This document shows positions 1 through 9,081 of a stretch of DNA of 64,000 nt, piece after piece (within the stretch, counting starts at the first letter, position 1; each line of letters begins with the position of its first letter). Source of the stretch: Bacteroidales bacterium (GTDB taxonomy: Bacteria > Bacteroidota > Bacteroidia > Bacteroidales > UBA10428); contig JAFGEO010000079.1 of NCBI GenBank assembly GCA_016931575.1, positions 24,853 to 88,852 on the forward strand, read 5' to 3'. Position numbers and translations under genes: made by a program. The notes under the pieces are model-generated. The model was not told where the DNA came from. It made no database searches and saw nothing but the letters and a program-made list of their open reading frames with translations.

Positions 1-475
1 CGTACCCTGAGATGATTCCGGAAAACACCGAGTTGATGAAATCCCTGTCTTCTTTATAAGAGCGGGTTGGCGATGCCATATAGTTTTTATACACTTCACT
101 CTGGGTCAGGTATAAAAAAATCCCACGGATCAGCTCTGGGGAATCACTCCAGTTCAACTTACGCTTTTCGGCATAGTCCAGGAGGCGCTTATTAATTCTG
201 AGCTGTTCAACAATGAGGTTATCGGCAAACTTGGTGTTGGGGTTCAGATCTTCCTGAGTGGGGATTTTCTTGGTTCGTGCGAGGTCGATGCGTGCGCGGG
301 CATAATCATTGACATCTATGATGAGCAGCAACAGGTAATGATACAAGTCATAAGTCTTTGTAATGCTGAGAGAAAGCTCTTTCTCCGAATTTTTCAACGA
401 TGATCCCCCATTGTGCTTATAATAGGCATACAGGGCCTGCATTATCTTTATCCTCAATATTCTTCTGCTAATCAT
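1..475 (-). CDS. nusB: Transcription antitermination protein NusB (C-terminus cut by window edge)
   Basis: Absent from the ORF track because it runs off the window, but reading the minus strand from the ATG at 475 gives an open frame beginning MISRRILRIKIMQALYAYY, the usual start of Bacteroidota NusB (R-R-x-L/R-x-K-x-MQALYAY). NusB is an all-helical RNA-binding protein that, with NusE (ribosomal protein S10), binds boxA in rRNA leader transcripts and supports antitermination. About 158 codons are visible. The Bacteroidota form is longer than the E. coli protein, so the missing part is the C-terminal half. It is divergent from the PUR-domain gene, with about 200 nt between them. Family assignment is by recognised sequence pattern; the frame is seen directly. 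Confidence 0.88.
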   Translation of the reverse strand, partial: MISRRILRIKIMQALYAYYKHNGGSSLKNSEKELSLSITKTYDLYHYLLLLIIDVNDYARARIDLARTKKIPTQEDLNPNTKFADNLIVEQLRINKRLLDYAEKRKLNWSDSPELIRGIFLYLTQSEVYKNYMASPTRSYKEDRDFINSVFSGIISGY

Positions 476-616
476 ATCGCAAAGAACCTAAACAAATTGG
501 GATGCAAAGTAAGTTGTTTTTTTTGAAATGTCATTTAGTTATTAAAAATAAAAAGCAGGAATCAATATGAAAGATAAATTTTAGACTTTCAACCCTTTAG
601 AAATGTGGGGTAAAAG

Positions 617-646
617 TTTCGTATTATAATTTTTTTCATATTTTTG
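617..646 (+). promoter_or_regulatory. Bacteroidota-type promoter upstream of the PUR-domain gene
   Basis: TATTTTTG at 639-646 is a perfect match to the TAnnTTTG -7 box used by the primary sigma factor of this phylum. A TTTC resembling the -33 TTTG lies 18 nt upstream. The start codon follows 27 nt after the box. Seen by eye; no start-site data. Confidence 0.55.
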
Positions 647-673
647 ACGTGAGTAGAACCGGAAAAAAACAAT

Positions 674-1075
674 ATGATGGAAGAAGGTAAAGAAAAAAAG
701 GATGGTATAGACAACTCAGACCGTGAAGAAATTTTTTCACAGGCTGTGAGGGCAGGGAAGAGAACCTATTTTTTCGATGTAAAAGCTACCCGAAGAAATG
801 ATTACTACCTGACGATTACTGAGAGCAAAAAGCGTTATCACAAAGACGGAAGATTCTTTTATGAGAAGCACAAGATCTTTCTTTACAAGGAAGATTTCGA
901 AAAATTCGCTGATGGATTACAGGAAGCCATTCAGTACATTGAGGACAACCGCCCGGAAGAATTACTCGATGAAATAATTGAGGAAAGGCAAGTTGGCCGC
1001 TCTTATACCGATGTGGAGTTTGAAGACCTTGAAAAGGTTGAAGCTGCTTCTGCTGCTGCCGAAGACGAAGATTAA
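674..1075 (+). CDS. PUR-family nucleic-acid-binding protein (DUF3276)
   Basis: 133-aa protein of the DUF3276 family, small Bacteroidota proteins with a PUR (purine-rich element binding) fold that bind single-stranded DNA or RNA. The core runs from about residue 22 to 108 and shows the expected pattern: FSQAVRAGKRTYFFDVK, then a basic beta-strand section and an amphipathic helix (FADGLQEAIQYIE). The last 25 residues are acidic and Ala-rich, a likely disordered tail. The ATG at 674 is followed immediately by a second ATG; either could be the start. The specific cellular target of the family is not established. The overlapping ORF at 978-1178 is a shadow. Confidence 0.85.
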   Translation: MMEEGKEKKDGIDNSDREEIFSQAVRAGKRTYFFDVKATRRNDYYLTITESKKRYHKDGRFFYEKHKIFLYKEDFEKFADGLQEAIQYIEDNRPEELLDEIIEERQVGRSYTDVEFEDLEKVEAASAAAEDED

Positions 1076-1240
1076 TTATCTGGATATCATACCAGAAAGG
1101 GGCATGTTTTGCCCATATCGTATTTTTTCATGTTATCTTCGCTACCTACAGCTTTATCCCTGCGTGCTTCGATTTTGAGATATGCTCTCAGAAGCTGGCA
1201 GGATCTGAAGTGAAACATTCACCAGTGAGTTTATTAATTC

Positions 1241-1969
1241 TCAGATTATATTGTTAAGGGCAAGTAGCTCCTGGATCTCATCCATGTCCAGGACTTTGAT
1301 ATTGGTAATAATGTAATCATCGAACAGAAAACCGCCAAATTCGTTGCATTCCTTCACGATTTTGTTAAATAGATCCTGAACAGGAACGTGCAGAGGGATC
1401 ACCGTGGTAAATGAAGCAAAACCTTCCTCAAAGATAATTTCTTCCACTTCAGCACCATTTCGTTTGAATGCATAATTCAACTCACTGAGAATGATTTTCT
1501 TTTGCAGCTTGGTGATGGGGGAGCCATCGTCGGTGAAAAATACTATAAAATACCTGAGTTTATTGCCCTTGCCTCCCAGGCCGGTGGTGATCAGAGCTTT
1601 GTTTTCGTTCAGCAACGTGCTTTCAAGGCGCATCCGGTTTTCGAGTAGCGCCAGGTAGGCCCAGTCGTAAAGTTTATTATTGGGCCTTTTGAGGTATTTT
1701 TCAATCGTTCTGTATGCTTCAACATTCTTCAGACTGGCTAGCTGGACCAGCAGGACTTTTTTCTCATCGGTTGAGATCTGTTCATCAAAAATCAAATCCT
1801 TTTTCCGGATTATTTCATCATCGCTTAACTGGCTCTCAAGGTTTTTTGAATACTCAAAATATTCCAGCTGGATATCATTATCAATCTGCTGATCGACAAG
1901 GCTGATGCTGTCTTCATCAATCTGAAGGTATTCGCTTAGCAGGTCGTATAGGGTATCAGTCGCTCTCAC
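1241..1969 (-). CDS. Conserved hypothetical protein, soluble, unknown function
   Basis: 242-aa soluble protein with no signal peptide or membrane segment. The first half is acidic and helical, with a HEAT-like helical stretch around residues 65-120 (VLLVQLASLKNVEAYRTIEKYL). The second half alternates strands and helices (LRYFIVFFTDDGSPITKLQK, then a strand-rich C-terminus). I do not recognise a named family; the layout suggests a helical-repeat module fused to a small alpha/beta domain. It is divergent from feoAB with about 170 nt between starts, and convergent with the PUR gene. No function is proposed. Confidence 0.7.
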   Translation of the reverse strand: MRATDTLYDLLSEYLQIDEDSISLVDQQIDNDIQLEYFEYSKNLESQLSDDEIIRKKDLIFDEQISTDEKKVLLVQLASLKNVEAYRTIEKYLKRPNNKLYDWAYLALLENRMRLESTLLNENKALITTGLGGKGNKLRYFIVFFTDDGSPITKLQKKIILSELNYAFKRNGAEVEEIIFEEGFASFTTVIPLHVPVQDLFNKIVKECNEFGGFLFDDYIITNIKVLDMDEIQELLALNNII

Positions 1970-2138
1970 AATTGTTGATATTCAAGATTTTGTAAATAAC
2001 TAATATAGAAAAAACTGAAACGAATCACAATTTATTTTTGATAATATTCCTCATTTATTTTAATAACTCAAATCCCCATTTCTTGGTATAGGAAACCATA
2101 AAAATAAAGTATAAACTTGCTGCTGAAATTCAACAGTT

Positions 2139-4625
2139 ATGCAACTTTCAGAATTAAGGACGGGAACAGAGGGGGTCATCTGCAAAATCAGGGGTAGGGG
2201 AGCATTCAGGCGCAGGATAATGGAAATGGGGTTTGTTAAAGGTAAGACTGTAAGGGTAATAAAGAACGCTCCGCTGAAAGATCCTATTGAATATGAGCTT
2301 TTGGGATACAGAGTATCATTGCGTAAATCCGAAGCCGAACTTATTGAGGTCAGACAGGATGTCATGACTGAAGAGACGAAAGTGAAAGATATTTTTTTTC
2401 GAAATGAGCGATCCGAACGAATCCTGGCACCCTTATTGGGAAATTCAATCAATGTGGCTTTTGTCGGAAATCCAAATGCAGGAAAAACATCCATATTTAA
2501 TTTTACCTCGCGGTCAAATGAGCATACCGGAAACTACTCCGGGGTGACCATTGATTCCAAGACTGCTGTACTGAAAAAATTCGGGCATACCTATCACATC
2601 ACCGACTTACCGGGGACATACTCTTTATCGGCCTATTCTCCGGAGGAACTTTTTGTCAGGGAGTACATTACTGATAAAATACCGGATGTAGTTGTAAATG
2701 TGGTCGATGCATCAAACCTCGAAAGAAACCTGTACCTGACAACCCAGCTCATTGACATGGATATTCGCGTAGTTCTGGCGTTTAATATGTACGATGAGCT
2801 TGAGAAGCGCGATGATCTCCTCGACCGCGAAATGCTTTCAAAATTATTGGGCATTCCCATTGTGCCCACGGTAGGTTCGAAGGGAAAAGGGATTGACGAT
2901 CTCCTTAAAAAAATCGCAGGAGTATTTAACGATACAGACAGTTACACACGCCATATCCATATCAATTACGGACAGGAAATAGAAGCTTCCATTGCCAGGA
3001 TCCAGGATTTGATAAAGGTTCCTGAAAACTTTAAAATAACTGACAGGGTTTCTTCCCGCTTTATTGCGATTAAATTGCTGGAAAAAGATCGCCATGTGGC
3101 CCAGTACATTGATTCTGCACCCAATCATGATGAGATCCTTGCCCTTGCAGAAAAGGAACGTAAACGCGTGGAAAACCTGATAGGCGAAGATATGGCATCG
3201 CTGCTGACCGAAAAGCGCTACGGTTTTATCAGCGGCGCGCTGCATGAAACATTTGAAAGGAATAAGCAGTACGAGGTCAGGACATCGGAGATCCTCGACA
3301 GCTTGCTGACCCATAAACTTTTTGGCTTTCCTTTCTTTATCTTTTTTATGTGGCTGATGTTTACAGCAACCTTTAAATTGGGGGCATATCCCCAGGGATG
3401 GATAGAAAGCGGGGTGTTGGAGCTAAACAAACTGCTTCATGATATCATGCCAGAGGGTTCCCTGCGTGACCTGCTCACCGAGGGGATTATAGGTGGGGTC
3501 GGGGGCGTAATCGTTTTCCTGCCTAATATTCTGATCCTGTTCCTTTTTATTTCATTTATGGAAGATTCGGGATACATGGCCCGCGCGGTATTTATCATGG
3601 ATAAGCTGATGCATAAAATTGGCCTGCATGGTAAGTCCTTTATTCCCCTCATTATGGGATTTGGATGCAATGTGCCGGCCATTATGGCTACCCGTACCAT
3701 TGAGGACAGGAATAACCGCATTCTGACGATCCTGATTAATCCCTTTATGTCCTGCTCGGCACGTTTACCGGTTTACCTTCTTTTGATCGGGGCCATTTTC
3801 CCGGCATATCAGGGAACCATTCTCTTTGGACTGTACTTTTTGGGCATTCTTATAGCTATTGGGGTAGCGATCCTGTTCAAGAAGCTCGTATTCAAGACCG
3901 AAGGGACCCCTTTTGTGATGGAACTGCCTCCATACCGTTTGCCTACACTGCGATCCTCTACCAAGCATATGTGGGGCAAGGGCTCGCAGTACCTGAAAAA
4001 AATGGGAGGGGTAATCCTCCTTGCTTCCATTCTCCTGTGGGCTTTGGGGTACTTCCCCAGACCAAAGGATGAGCCTGCCGGGGAAGAGACTACTGAAATT
4101 ATGCTGACTGTCAGCACGAACCCTGATGCGTCCAATCGCAGTCAAAACGTACAACTTGACCAGGAGGCTGATCCGGGGATTGAACAGTTGGAAAATTCGT
4201 ATATAGCACGTATCGGAAAATTTATCGAACCGGCAATCCGCCCCCTGGGCTTTGACTGGAAGATGGGGGTGAGCCTGTTGGCCGGTATTGCTGCCAAAGA
4301 GGTTGTTGTCAGCACACTGGGTGTGATGTACCACGAAGATGTTGAAGAAGACGGGGAGGAACTTTATTTGGCACAAAAGCTGAGATCCGAGAAGTATGTT
4401 AAAGGGCCTTACCAGGGGGAGCTCGTGTTCAATCCCCTGGCTACCTTGTCCTTTCTGGTCTTCGTGCTGATCTATTTCCCATGCATCGCTGTTTTTGCAG
4501 CCGTGAGGAAAGAAACCGGGAATATTGGCTGGGCTTTTCTGATGATCGGATACACAACAGTGCTTGCCTACCTGGTATCGCTGATGATCTTTCAGACAGG
4601 AAAATTGTTTACTATACTATTATGA
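2139..4625 (+). CDS. feoB: Ferrous iron transporter FeoAB (FeoA-FeoB fusion)
   Basis: 828-aa inner-membrane Fe(II) uptake protein. Residues 1-75 form an SH3-like FeoA domain, normally a separate small protein. A G-protein domain follows: G1 GNPNAGKTS (about 110-118), a threonine-rich switch I, G3 DLPGTYSL and the NMYD G4 motif. The membrane part, from about residue 390, has the two FeoB Gate regions, including GCNVPAIMATRTI and MSCSARLPVYLLL. A periplasmic or loop insertion of about 60 residues rich in Glu and Asn lies between later helices. FeoA-FeoB fusions are common in this phylum. The small Cys-rich gene 7 nt downstream is its usual partner. No Fur box was confidently identified upstream. 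Confidence 0.95.
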   Translation: MQLSELRTGTEGVICKIRGRGAFRRRIMEMGFVKGKTVRVIKNAPLKDPIEYELLGYRVSLRKSEAELIEVRQDVMTEETKVKDIFFRNERSERILAPLLGNSINVAFVGNPNAGKTSIFNFTSRSNEHTGNYSGVTIDSKTAVLKKFGHTYHITDLPGTYSLSAYSPEELFVREYITDKIPDVVVNVVDASNLERNLYLTTQLIDMDIRVVLAFNMYDELEKRDDLLDREMLSKLLGIPIVPTVGSKGKGIDDLLKKIAGVFNDTDSYTRHIHINYGQEIEASIARIQDLIKVPENFKITDRVSSRFIAIKLLEKDRHVAQYIDSAPNHDEILALAEKERKRVENLIGEDMASLLTEKRYGFISGALHETFERNKQYEVRTSEILDSLLTHKLFGFPFFIFFMWLMFTATFKLGAYPQGWIESGVLELNKLLHDIMPEGSLRDLLTEGIIGGVGGVIVFLPNILILFLFISFMEDSGYMARAVFIMDKLMHKIGLHGKSFIPLIMGFGCNVPAIMATRTIEDRNNRILTILINPFMSCSARLPVYLLLIGAIFPAYQGTILFGLYFLGILIAIGVAILFKKLVFKTEGTPFVMELPPYRLPTLRSSTKHMWGKGSQYLKKMGGVILLASILLWALGYFPRPKDEPAGEETTEIMLTVSTNPDASNRSQNVQLDQEADPGIEQLENSYIARIGKFIEPAIRPLGFDWKMGVSLLAGIAAKEVVVSTLGVMYHEDVEEDGEELYLAQKLRSEKYVKGPYQGELVFNPLATLSFLVFVLIYFPCIAVFAAVRKETGNIGWAFLMIGYTTVLAYLVSLMIFQTGKLFTILL

Positions 4626-4632
4626 AAAAGCT

Positions 4633-4821
4633 ATGATACAGGATATAGTGGTATACATAATTATTGTACTGGCGCTGGTTCGGGTTGTTTACCAGGTAAT
4701 TAGCTCTTTTTCCCGCAAGGACAGCGCCTCAGCAGCATGTTCCGGCTGCGCAGGGTACAATACAAAAGCAGGTAAGCTGAAGCACAGGCATCTACAGGTG
4801 AATGAACTGCACAGGTATTAA
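4633..4821 (+). CDS. FeoB-associated Cys-rich membrane protein
   Basis: 62-aa protein starting 7 nt after feoAB stops, so certainly co-transcribed. It has one N-terminal membrane helix (residues 4-25, IVVYIIIVLALVRVVYQVI) followed by a short cytoplasmic tail with a CSGCAG pair of cysteines. This layout matches the FeoB-associated Cys-rich membrane protein family found directly after feoB in many anaerobes. Its role is unproven; handing over or sensing Fe(II) through the cysteine pair is the usual suggestion. Confidence 0.85.
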   Translation: MIQDIVVYIIIVLALVRVVYQVISSFSRKDSASAACSGCAGYNTKAGKLKHRHLQVNELHRY

Positions 4822-4887
4822 GCTTTACTTTAAGTATTCGTAATATCTCACAAAAAATCAAAGATTAATCAAGTTCGTTTTTTTTTC

Positions 4888-4895
4888 TATATTTG
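4888..4895 (+). promoter_or_regulatory. -7 promoter box upstream of the sigma factor gene
   Basis: TATATTTG, a perfect TAnnTTTG box, lies 90 nt before the preferred GTG start and 42 nt before the longer GTG start in the ORF track. No good -33 TTTG is visible at the expected spacing. Confidence 0.4.
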
Positions 4896-4984
4896 AAATG
4901 GGTTTTCAAAGATGTTTCGTTTGACAGACCGGATAAGTGCGACTGTCATTTTTATGCATTTTCATTACGAAACATATACACATA

Positions 4985-5566
4985 GTGAAAAAACTAACTT
5001 TAGGGCAAATCGTCGAAGGTATCCGAAAGCGGGATAATGCTGTCCTGTCGGTTATCTATAAGGAAATCTTTCCCGTTGTCCGATACTATGTGATGGCCAA
5101 TGGCGGAACCCAGGAAGACGCTAAGGACGTGTTCCAGGAATCCATGATCATCGTTTTCAGGAAAATATCAAGGGACTCGGTTGAAATTACTACCGGCTTC
5201 GAAGCTTATCTCTATGGAATTGCCAGAATGGTGTGGCTTAAAATCCTAAGAAACAGGGATATTCATGACCGTAACATCGTTAAGCTCGAAGAACCCGAGG
5301 TGGGCTATTATGAGAATGATGAGCTGATGGAGGAGGACCTGGAAATGCGCTTGTTCAGAAAGTATTTCCTTAAACTGGGTAAGGAATGCCAGGATCTCCT
5401 TACAATGATCTCTGAGGAAGTTCCCTATGAGACGATCGCTAAGCAAATGGGATATAAGAATGAGAAAGTTGTCCGGAACAAGAAATATAAATGCAAGGAA
5501 GTCCTGATGAAGATGATAAAGTCGGATCGGGAGTATCAGAAGATTGCCGCCAGGCTTAAAAAGTAA
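4985..5566 (+). CDS. Sigma-70 family RNA polymerase sigma factor (ECF-like)
   Basis: Small sigma factor with region 2 (FPVVRYYVMANGGTQEDAKDVFQESMIIVF, here described in parts) and a C-terminal region 4 helix-turn-helix (ETIAKQMGYKNEKVVRNKKY). I prefer the GTG at 4985 (193 aa) to the track start at 4937, because the extra 16 residues (RLSFLCIFITKHIHI) do not look like sigma factor sequence and contain no conserved residues; this choice is inference. The gene converges on the TPR-CHAT gene with an 11-bp overlap of coding ends. The only anti-sigma-like protein in the window is the TPR membrane protein at 9114, suggesting a partner pair split around the peptide gene. The regulon is unknown. Confidence 0.85.
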   Translation: MKKLTLGQIVEGIRKRDNAVLSVIYKEIFPVVRYYVMANGGTQEDAKDVFQESMIIVFRKISRDSVEITTGFEAYLYGIARMVWLKILRNRDIHDRNIVKLEEPEVGYYENDELMEEDLEMRLFRKYFLKLGKECQDLLTMISEEVPYETIAKQMGYKNEKVVRNKKYKCKEVLMKMIKSDREYQKIAARLKK

Positions 5567-8390
5567 GCTTTCTTCTTTTTCGGATGTACCAGGCAATTCC
5601 TGCAAGGGCTGCGAGGAAAAGAGCCGATATTCCCAGTATCCACCAATTTGAGTCCTCAGGTTCTTCAGTATAAAGCGGGTCAGGATTGCCCACTACTGAA
5701 AATGCAGACCAGAAGAAGGGATGCGAAGCTTCAGGCAGGCATTCCTTCAGGTACTTGAGCTTAGCCAGACGCAAGGCTTCAGACTTGGACTTACCCTTTC
5801 TTAATTGTGCATAAAACTCGACCATCAGGAGGGATCCCGACAAATCTTCAACTTCCCACATGGTCATTACCATGCTGGGGGTACCTGCGTATGCGAATCC
5901 CCTTGCCAGACTAAGGACACCTTCCCCTTTACTGTATTCACCCTCGCCGGTACTGCAAGCGCTGAGAACTACCATCCGGGCATTCAGGTCAAGCCCGAAT
6001 ACCTCATAAGTGTTTAGCAATCCGTCATGCAGACTGTCTGGTTCCGGGGCAAAAATCAACTTGGAATAAAGCGGGTTCTTATTATCCAGGATCGCGTGCA
6101 TCGCCAGGTGGATGATATCGTATTGTGCAACTTTTTCGCGGAAGGTCTTCTCGGTGGCACTGAACCTGGAGAAAACATCAGCCTTCATGGTTTTCTTAAG
6201 CATCTTGGCTTCGTTCAGTGCCCCGGGGATGGGATTGAGCTTAAGGTTTAATTCGAGGGCGGAACGTTGTGTATATTTCTCCCGCTGAACCTCTTCGGGT
6301 AATAATCCATACGAGGGAGCAAAGGCCAGCAGCTTGTTGACATTTTTCCTTGGCCGCTGTTCAATGCCCTTAATATACAGAGTTGAAGAAAAGGCATAGG
6401 AGATATTGTAATCAAGCAGCAGGTAATCGAGGTTTTTATAGCTTGTGTATCCGTTAGCAGAGGGCATGCTGCGGATGAGTGTCTCAAAGGGCAGGTAGGA
6501 GAGTACATCATCCGGAACTACGATCAGGTGGGTGGCTTTAAGCTTGCTGGCAAAGGGTTCAATCAATAATTGATACAGGTAATGGCTCTGTTCGCAGAAC
6601 AAGCTGAAATCTTTTCCCGACTGCCGGCTGAAATCAAAATGATGAAAATTATCCAGGTATGCCCGGACGATAGTATCAAATTCCCCTGGGACCATCTGTG
6701 CACAGTAGTCTATGGAATTTCCCGTGATACAAAAGGTGTGGAGCGCTGTATCGGTCAGGTTATACTGAAGCACAGCATACTCATTTCCCAGGTGTTTTTG
6801 TAAGTCTGCAATCCCGGAAACGCTGGGGTCATACTTCAGTTGATGGTACTTTGGGAATTCCTTTTCAAACAGATCGACAAGCCTGGTATACTGTTTGAAG
6901 GCTTCAAAATAGCGGGATTCCCATTCGGCAAGCCTGAGGCTGTCCGGAACTCCCTTTTGCTTTTCCTCATAGATACTGGCCTTATATAATCCCAAACGGG
7001 TATCCAGGTCCTTTTCCTTCCTCAGCAGGGAATCCGGTATTCCTCCAAGGTCTTTGGCATTTAGTTCACGCAGGGTGGAGAGCAGGATGGCTGATTTTGA
7101 GCGTTCCGACACGTTGAAAGCCTTGCGGATCAGGTCAACTCTGTCCAGCTGGTCATAACTCAATGCAATCAGATCCAGGCTGTTATTAAATATCTCGTAC
7201 TGGTAGCTGGCAATTCTGATCTTACTTTCATAGTGAAGTTTGCTGTTACGCAGGCTTTCTATGATTTCCAGTGCGAGCAGATCGCACTCCAGGGCTTCTG
7301 AAAGATAGTTGGCATCCCCGCTGCCTGAGAAAAGTTCAAGGAAGCATTTGCTTTTCGATTTGAGAATGGTAATGGAAATTAATTGATCGTCAATAATTTC
7401 CAGTTTCGGGTTGTCAAATACATCCTGGGGGGAAAATTTCGGGGATGCGACCGTAAGTGCTTCCTGATAATAGCTTAGGGCTTCCTGGTATTTCGCTTGT
7501 TTGAGTAATAAAGAGCCGTAGCTGTCCAGTACGTATGCTTTTGAGAATAAGCCCTCTGTGTCTGTCTTTTTATAGATTGACAGGGCATACTCGAGATATT
7601 GCTTTGCTTTCTCCAGTTCTCCGGTTTTGATATAATCCATCCCCAGATTGTTATAGGTAAGCGCTATACTTTTGGTGCTCGCGTCGGGGTCTTTTTTCAG
7701 CTCAGTTAAAGCACTCTCCTGGAGCATAATGCTTTTCTGCAGATCTCCCCTTTTGGCATAAATATCCGCCATGCCCGACAGAATTGAGTAGCGTAAGAAA
7801 TGATTCCCTGTCAGGTCGGCATACTTTAAATTCTGGGTATAATAGGAGAGGGCGAGGTCATAATTCTCCTGATACCATTCATTTTCTGCTATTCTGTATA
7901 TTAGGGCGGCTACCCGTGCAACCGGAGGATCGCTGGTTGCCGAATAGATTTGCCGGGCCTTTTTCAGCGCAATGCCCGCCTGGAGGTGATCCCCCAGGTT
8001 GATATAGGTCCTTCCCATGTAGGTGTATAAATGGGCTAAAATTAACGGATCGCAGTCCGGACAGTTTTTGTGATTCCTTTCAGCCTCTTGTAAATAATAA
8101 AGGGATGAGTCGTACTCCCAGGTTTGGATATGCCCTATTGCGAGGTTGACGTAGCTACTGACCATCTCGGAAGAATTTTCCGGATACAGCCTTTTCCGGA
8201 TCCCATGGATCTTTCGGATGAGGCGAAGCGATTCCTCCTGATCTCCCCTTGCCATCGAATTTTTTGCCGACTCCAGCAGGGTCTGTATGGAATCCTGAGG
8301 TGAGGTTTGCGAATGCAAGGGAATGGTTCTTCCAGCCCCGAAAAGCAGGATTAAAAAAAGGGCGCGCATGAAAGTTCCGGTTCGGGTCAT
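5556..8390 (-). CDS. Secreted TPR-CHAT caspase-like protease, C-terminally membrane-anchored
   Basis: 944-aa protein. The N-terminus reads as a signal peptide (RALFLILLFGAGRTIPLHSQ). Residues about 30-420 are tetratricopeptide repeats (units such as ALSYYTQNLKYADLTGN and AKQYLEYALSIYKKT), followed by a helical linker. A CHAT domain (clan CD peptidase, related to caspases and separases) covers about 590-895. Its catalytic pair is intact: His about 765 in HLAMHA and Cys about 812 in LSACSTGEG. A single membrane helix (about 917-935) and a basic tail RKRRK end the protein, placing TPR and CHAT in the periplasm if the signal peptide is used. It is divergent from the double-glycine peptide gene and convergent with the sigma factor. 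Substrate unknown; cleavage of the TPR anti-sigma-like protein is a possibility, not shown. Confidence 0.88.
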   Translation of the reverse strand: MTRTGTFMRALFLILLFGAGRTIPLHSQTSPQDSIQTLLESAKNSMARGDQEESLRLIRKIHGIRKRLYPENSSEMVSSYVNLAIGHIQTWEYDSSLYYLQEAERNHKNCPDCDPLILAHLYTYMGRTYINLGDHLQAGIALKKARQIYSATSDPPVARVAALIYRIAENEWYQENYDLALSYYTQNLKYADLTGNHFLRYSILSGMADIYAKRGDLQKSIMLQESALTELKKDPDASTKSIALTYNNLGMDYIKTGELEKAKQYLEYALSIYKKTDTEGLFSKAYVLDSYGSLLLKQAKYQEALSYYQEALTVASPKFSPQDVFDNPKLEIIDDQLISITILKSKSKCFLELFSGSGDANYLSEALECDLLALEIIESLRNSKLHYESKIRIASYQYEIFNNSLDLIALSYDQLDRVDLIRKAFNVSERSKSAILLSTLRELNAKDLGGIPDSLLRKEKDLDTRLGLYKASIYEEKQKGVPDSLRLAEWESRYFEAFKQYTRLVDLFEKEFPKYHQLKYDPSVSGIADLQKHLGNEYAVLQYNLTDTALHTFCITGNSIDYCAQMVPGEFDTIVRAYLDNFHHFDFSRQSGKDFSLFCEQSHYLYQLLIEPFASKLKATHLIVVPDDVLSYLPFETLIRSMPSANGYTSYKNLDYLLLDYNISYAFSSTLYIKGIEQRPRKNVNKLLAFAPSYGLLPEEVQREKYTQRSALELNLKLNPIPGALNEAKMLKKTMKADVFSRFSATEKTFREKVAQYDIIHLAMHAILDNKNPLYSKLIFAPEPDSLHDGLLNTYEVFGLDLNARMVVLSACSTGEGEYSKGEGVLSLARGFAYAGTPSMVMTMWEVEDLSGSLLMVEFYAQLRKGKSKSEALRLAKLKYLKECLPEASHPFFWSAFSVVGNPDPLYTEEPEDSNWWILGISALFLAALAGIAWYIRKRRKLTF

Positions 8391-8561
8391 GAGTATCGGG
8401 GCTCGGAGCCTCTAAAATAGAAAATTTCATCAAAATTTTCACATCTGTAAGTAGTTGAAAAACAATATGATGTAATTTTTTTTAAAAAAAGTTGCAAAAA
8501 AGCGGGGACATTTTGGGGGGAAGTGGAACATATATATACAACATCTTTAAACCCCGAGAAA

Positions 8562-8708
8562 ATGAAAAACGCTAAAAGAACAGTTTTAAAAATGAATAAT
8601 GAATTATTCGCTAACCAGGAATTAAGTTATAACGACATGCTGGCTGTCAGAGGTGGTGAAAAAGGAAAAGACGATCAGGGAGGTGAAGCCAGTGACGGCC
8701 TGACTTAA
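8562..8708 (+). CDS. Short peptide with double-glycine leader; likely substrate of the C39 exporter
   Basis: 48-aa peptide starting at the ATG at 8562 (the track's GTG start at 8523 adds 13 residues that do not resemble a leader). The leader ends LSYNDMLAVRGG and fits the double-glycine consensus position by position: Leu -12, Ser -11, Asp at -8 (usually Glu), Met at -7 (usually Leu), Val at -4 (usually Ile), Gly-Gly at -2 and -1. The predicted mature peptide is 16 residues, EKGKDDQGGEASDGLT, very hydrophilic and without Cys, so it is unlike pore-forming bacteriocins and has no lanthionine or disulfide potential. It resembles the natural-product precursor family with GG leaders in Bacteroidales, but no radical SAM or other modifying enzyme is nearby. 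The C39 exporter lies 2.3 kb downstream on the same strand. A signalling peptide is the reading I favour; that is inference. Confidence 0.8.
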   Translation: MKNAKRTVLKMNNELFANQELSYNDMLAVRGGEKGKDDQGGEASDGLT

Positions 8709-8751
8709 AAATTGTAGAAGACACAAGAGATAAATTAAAATATAAAAAGCA

Positions 8752-8848
8752 AAAAAAGGATCCCCAGGCGAGATAAATAATGGTTTATACGGCACACAAT
8801 CTCTATTCCTATCCTTTTCAGGATTTTGTCTCGCCTCCTTTTTTTTTA
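8752..8848 (+). terminator. Terminator after the double-glycine peptide gene (long-loop hairpin)
   Basis: AGGCGAGA at 8766-8773 pairs perfectly with TCTCGCCT at 8829-8836, and the flanking A-run with AGG (8752-8760) pairs with CCT plus the T-run after it. A run of at least eight T follows the stem. The loop is unusually long (55 nt). It sits 44 nt after the peptide stop, so most transcription of the peptide probably ends here, giving an abundant short mRNA, with read-through to the downstream genes limited. Confidence 0.6.
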
Positions 8849-8894
8849 AAACATTACGGGTCATGATGGCCTGTTGAATCAGAGTTGATCTGCC

Positions 8895-9081
8895 GTAGTC
8901 CGGCAGGTTTATGGTAACGGACTGTAAACGGACATTTACCGGCGTGTAGCCGGGTTATATTGAAGAAGCGTTAAAATATATAAGCTTGTACACCTGGATT
9001 TAAAAAACTTCGACAGGAAGAGCGGGAGAGGTATATCCTGTTTATCCGGAGAAGAATATCGAAAAGGTAGTTGATACTACC
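8895..9081 (+). promoter_or_regulatory. Inverted repeats in the leader of the TPR anti-sigma-like gene
   Basis: Between the peptide terminator and the next gene lie several inverted repeats: CCGGC-gtgta-GCCGG near 8940-8954, a weaker GGTAA/TTACC pair around 8913-8940, and a perfect GGTAGT-tgat-ACTACC at 9066-9081, 32 nt before the start codon. The last has operator-like symmetry and could equally be an mRNA hairpin. No TAnnTTTG box was found here, so the downstream genes may use an alternative sigma factor, possibly the one encoded at 4985. This is inference. Confidence 0.35.

Noticed and set aside
3765-4376. 203-aa minus-strand ORF inside feoAB
   Set aside because: Antisense shadow of a firmly assigned membrane protein gene.
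8523-8561. Longer GTG start for the double-glycine peptide
   Set aside because: The extra 13 residues do not fit leader patterns and the ATG at 8562 gives a standard-length leader of 32 residues.
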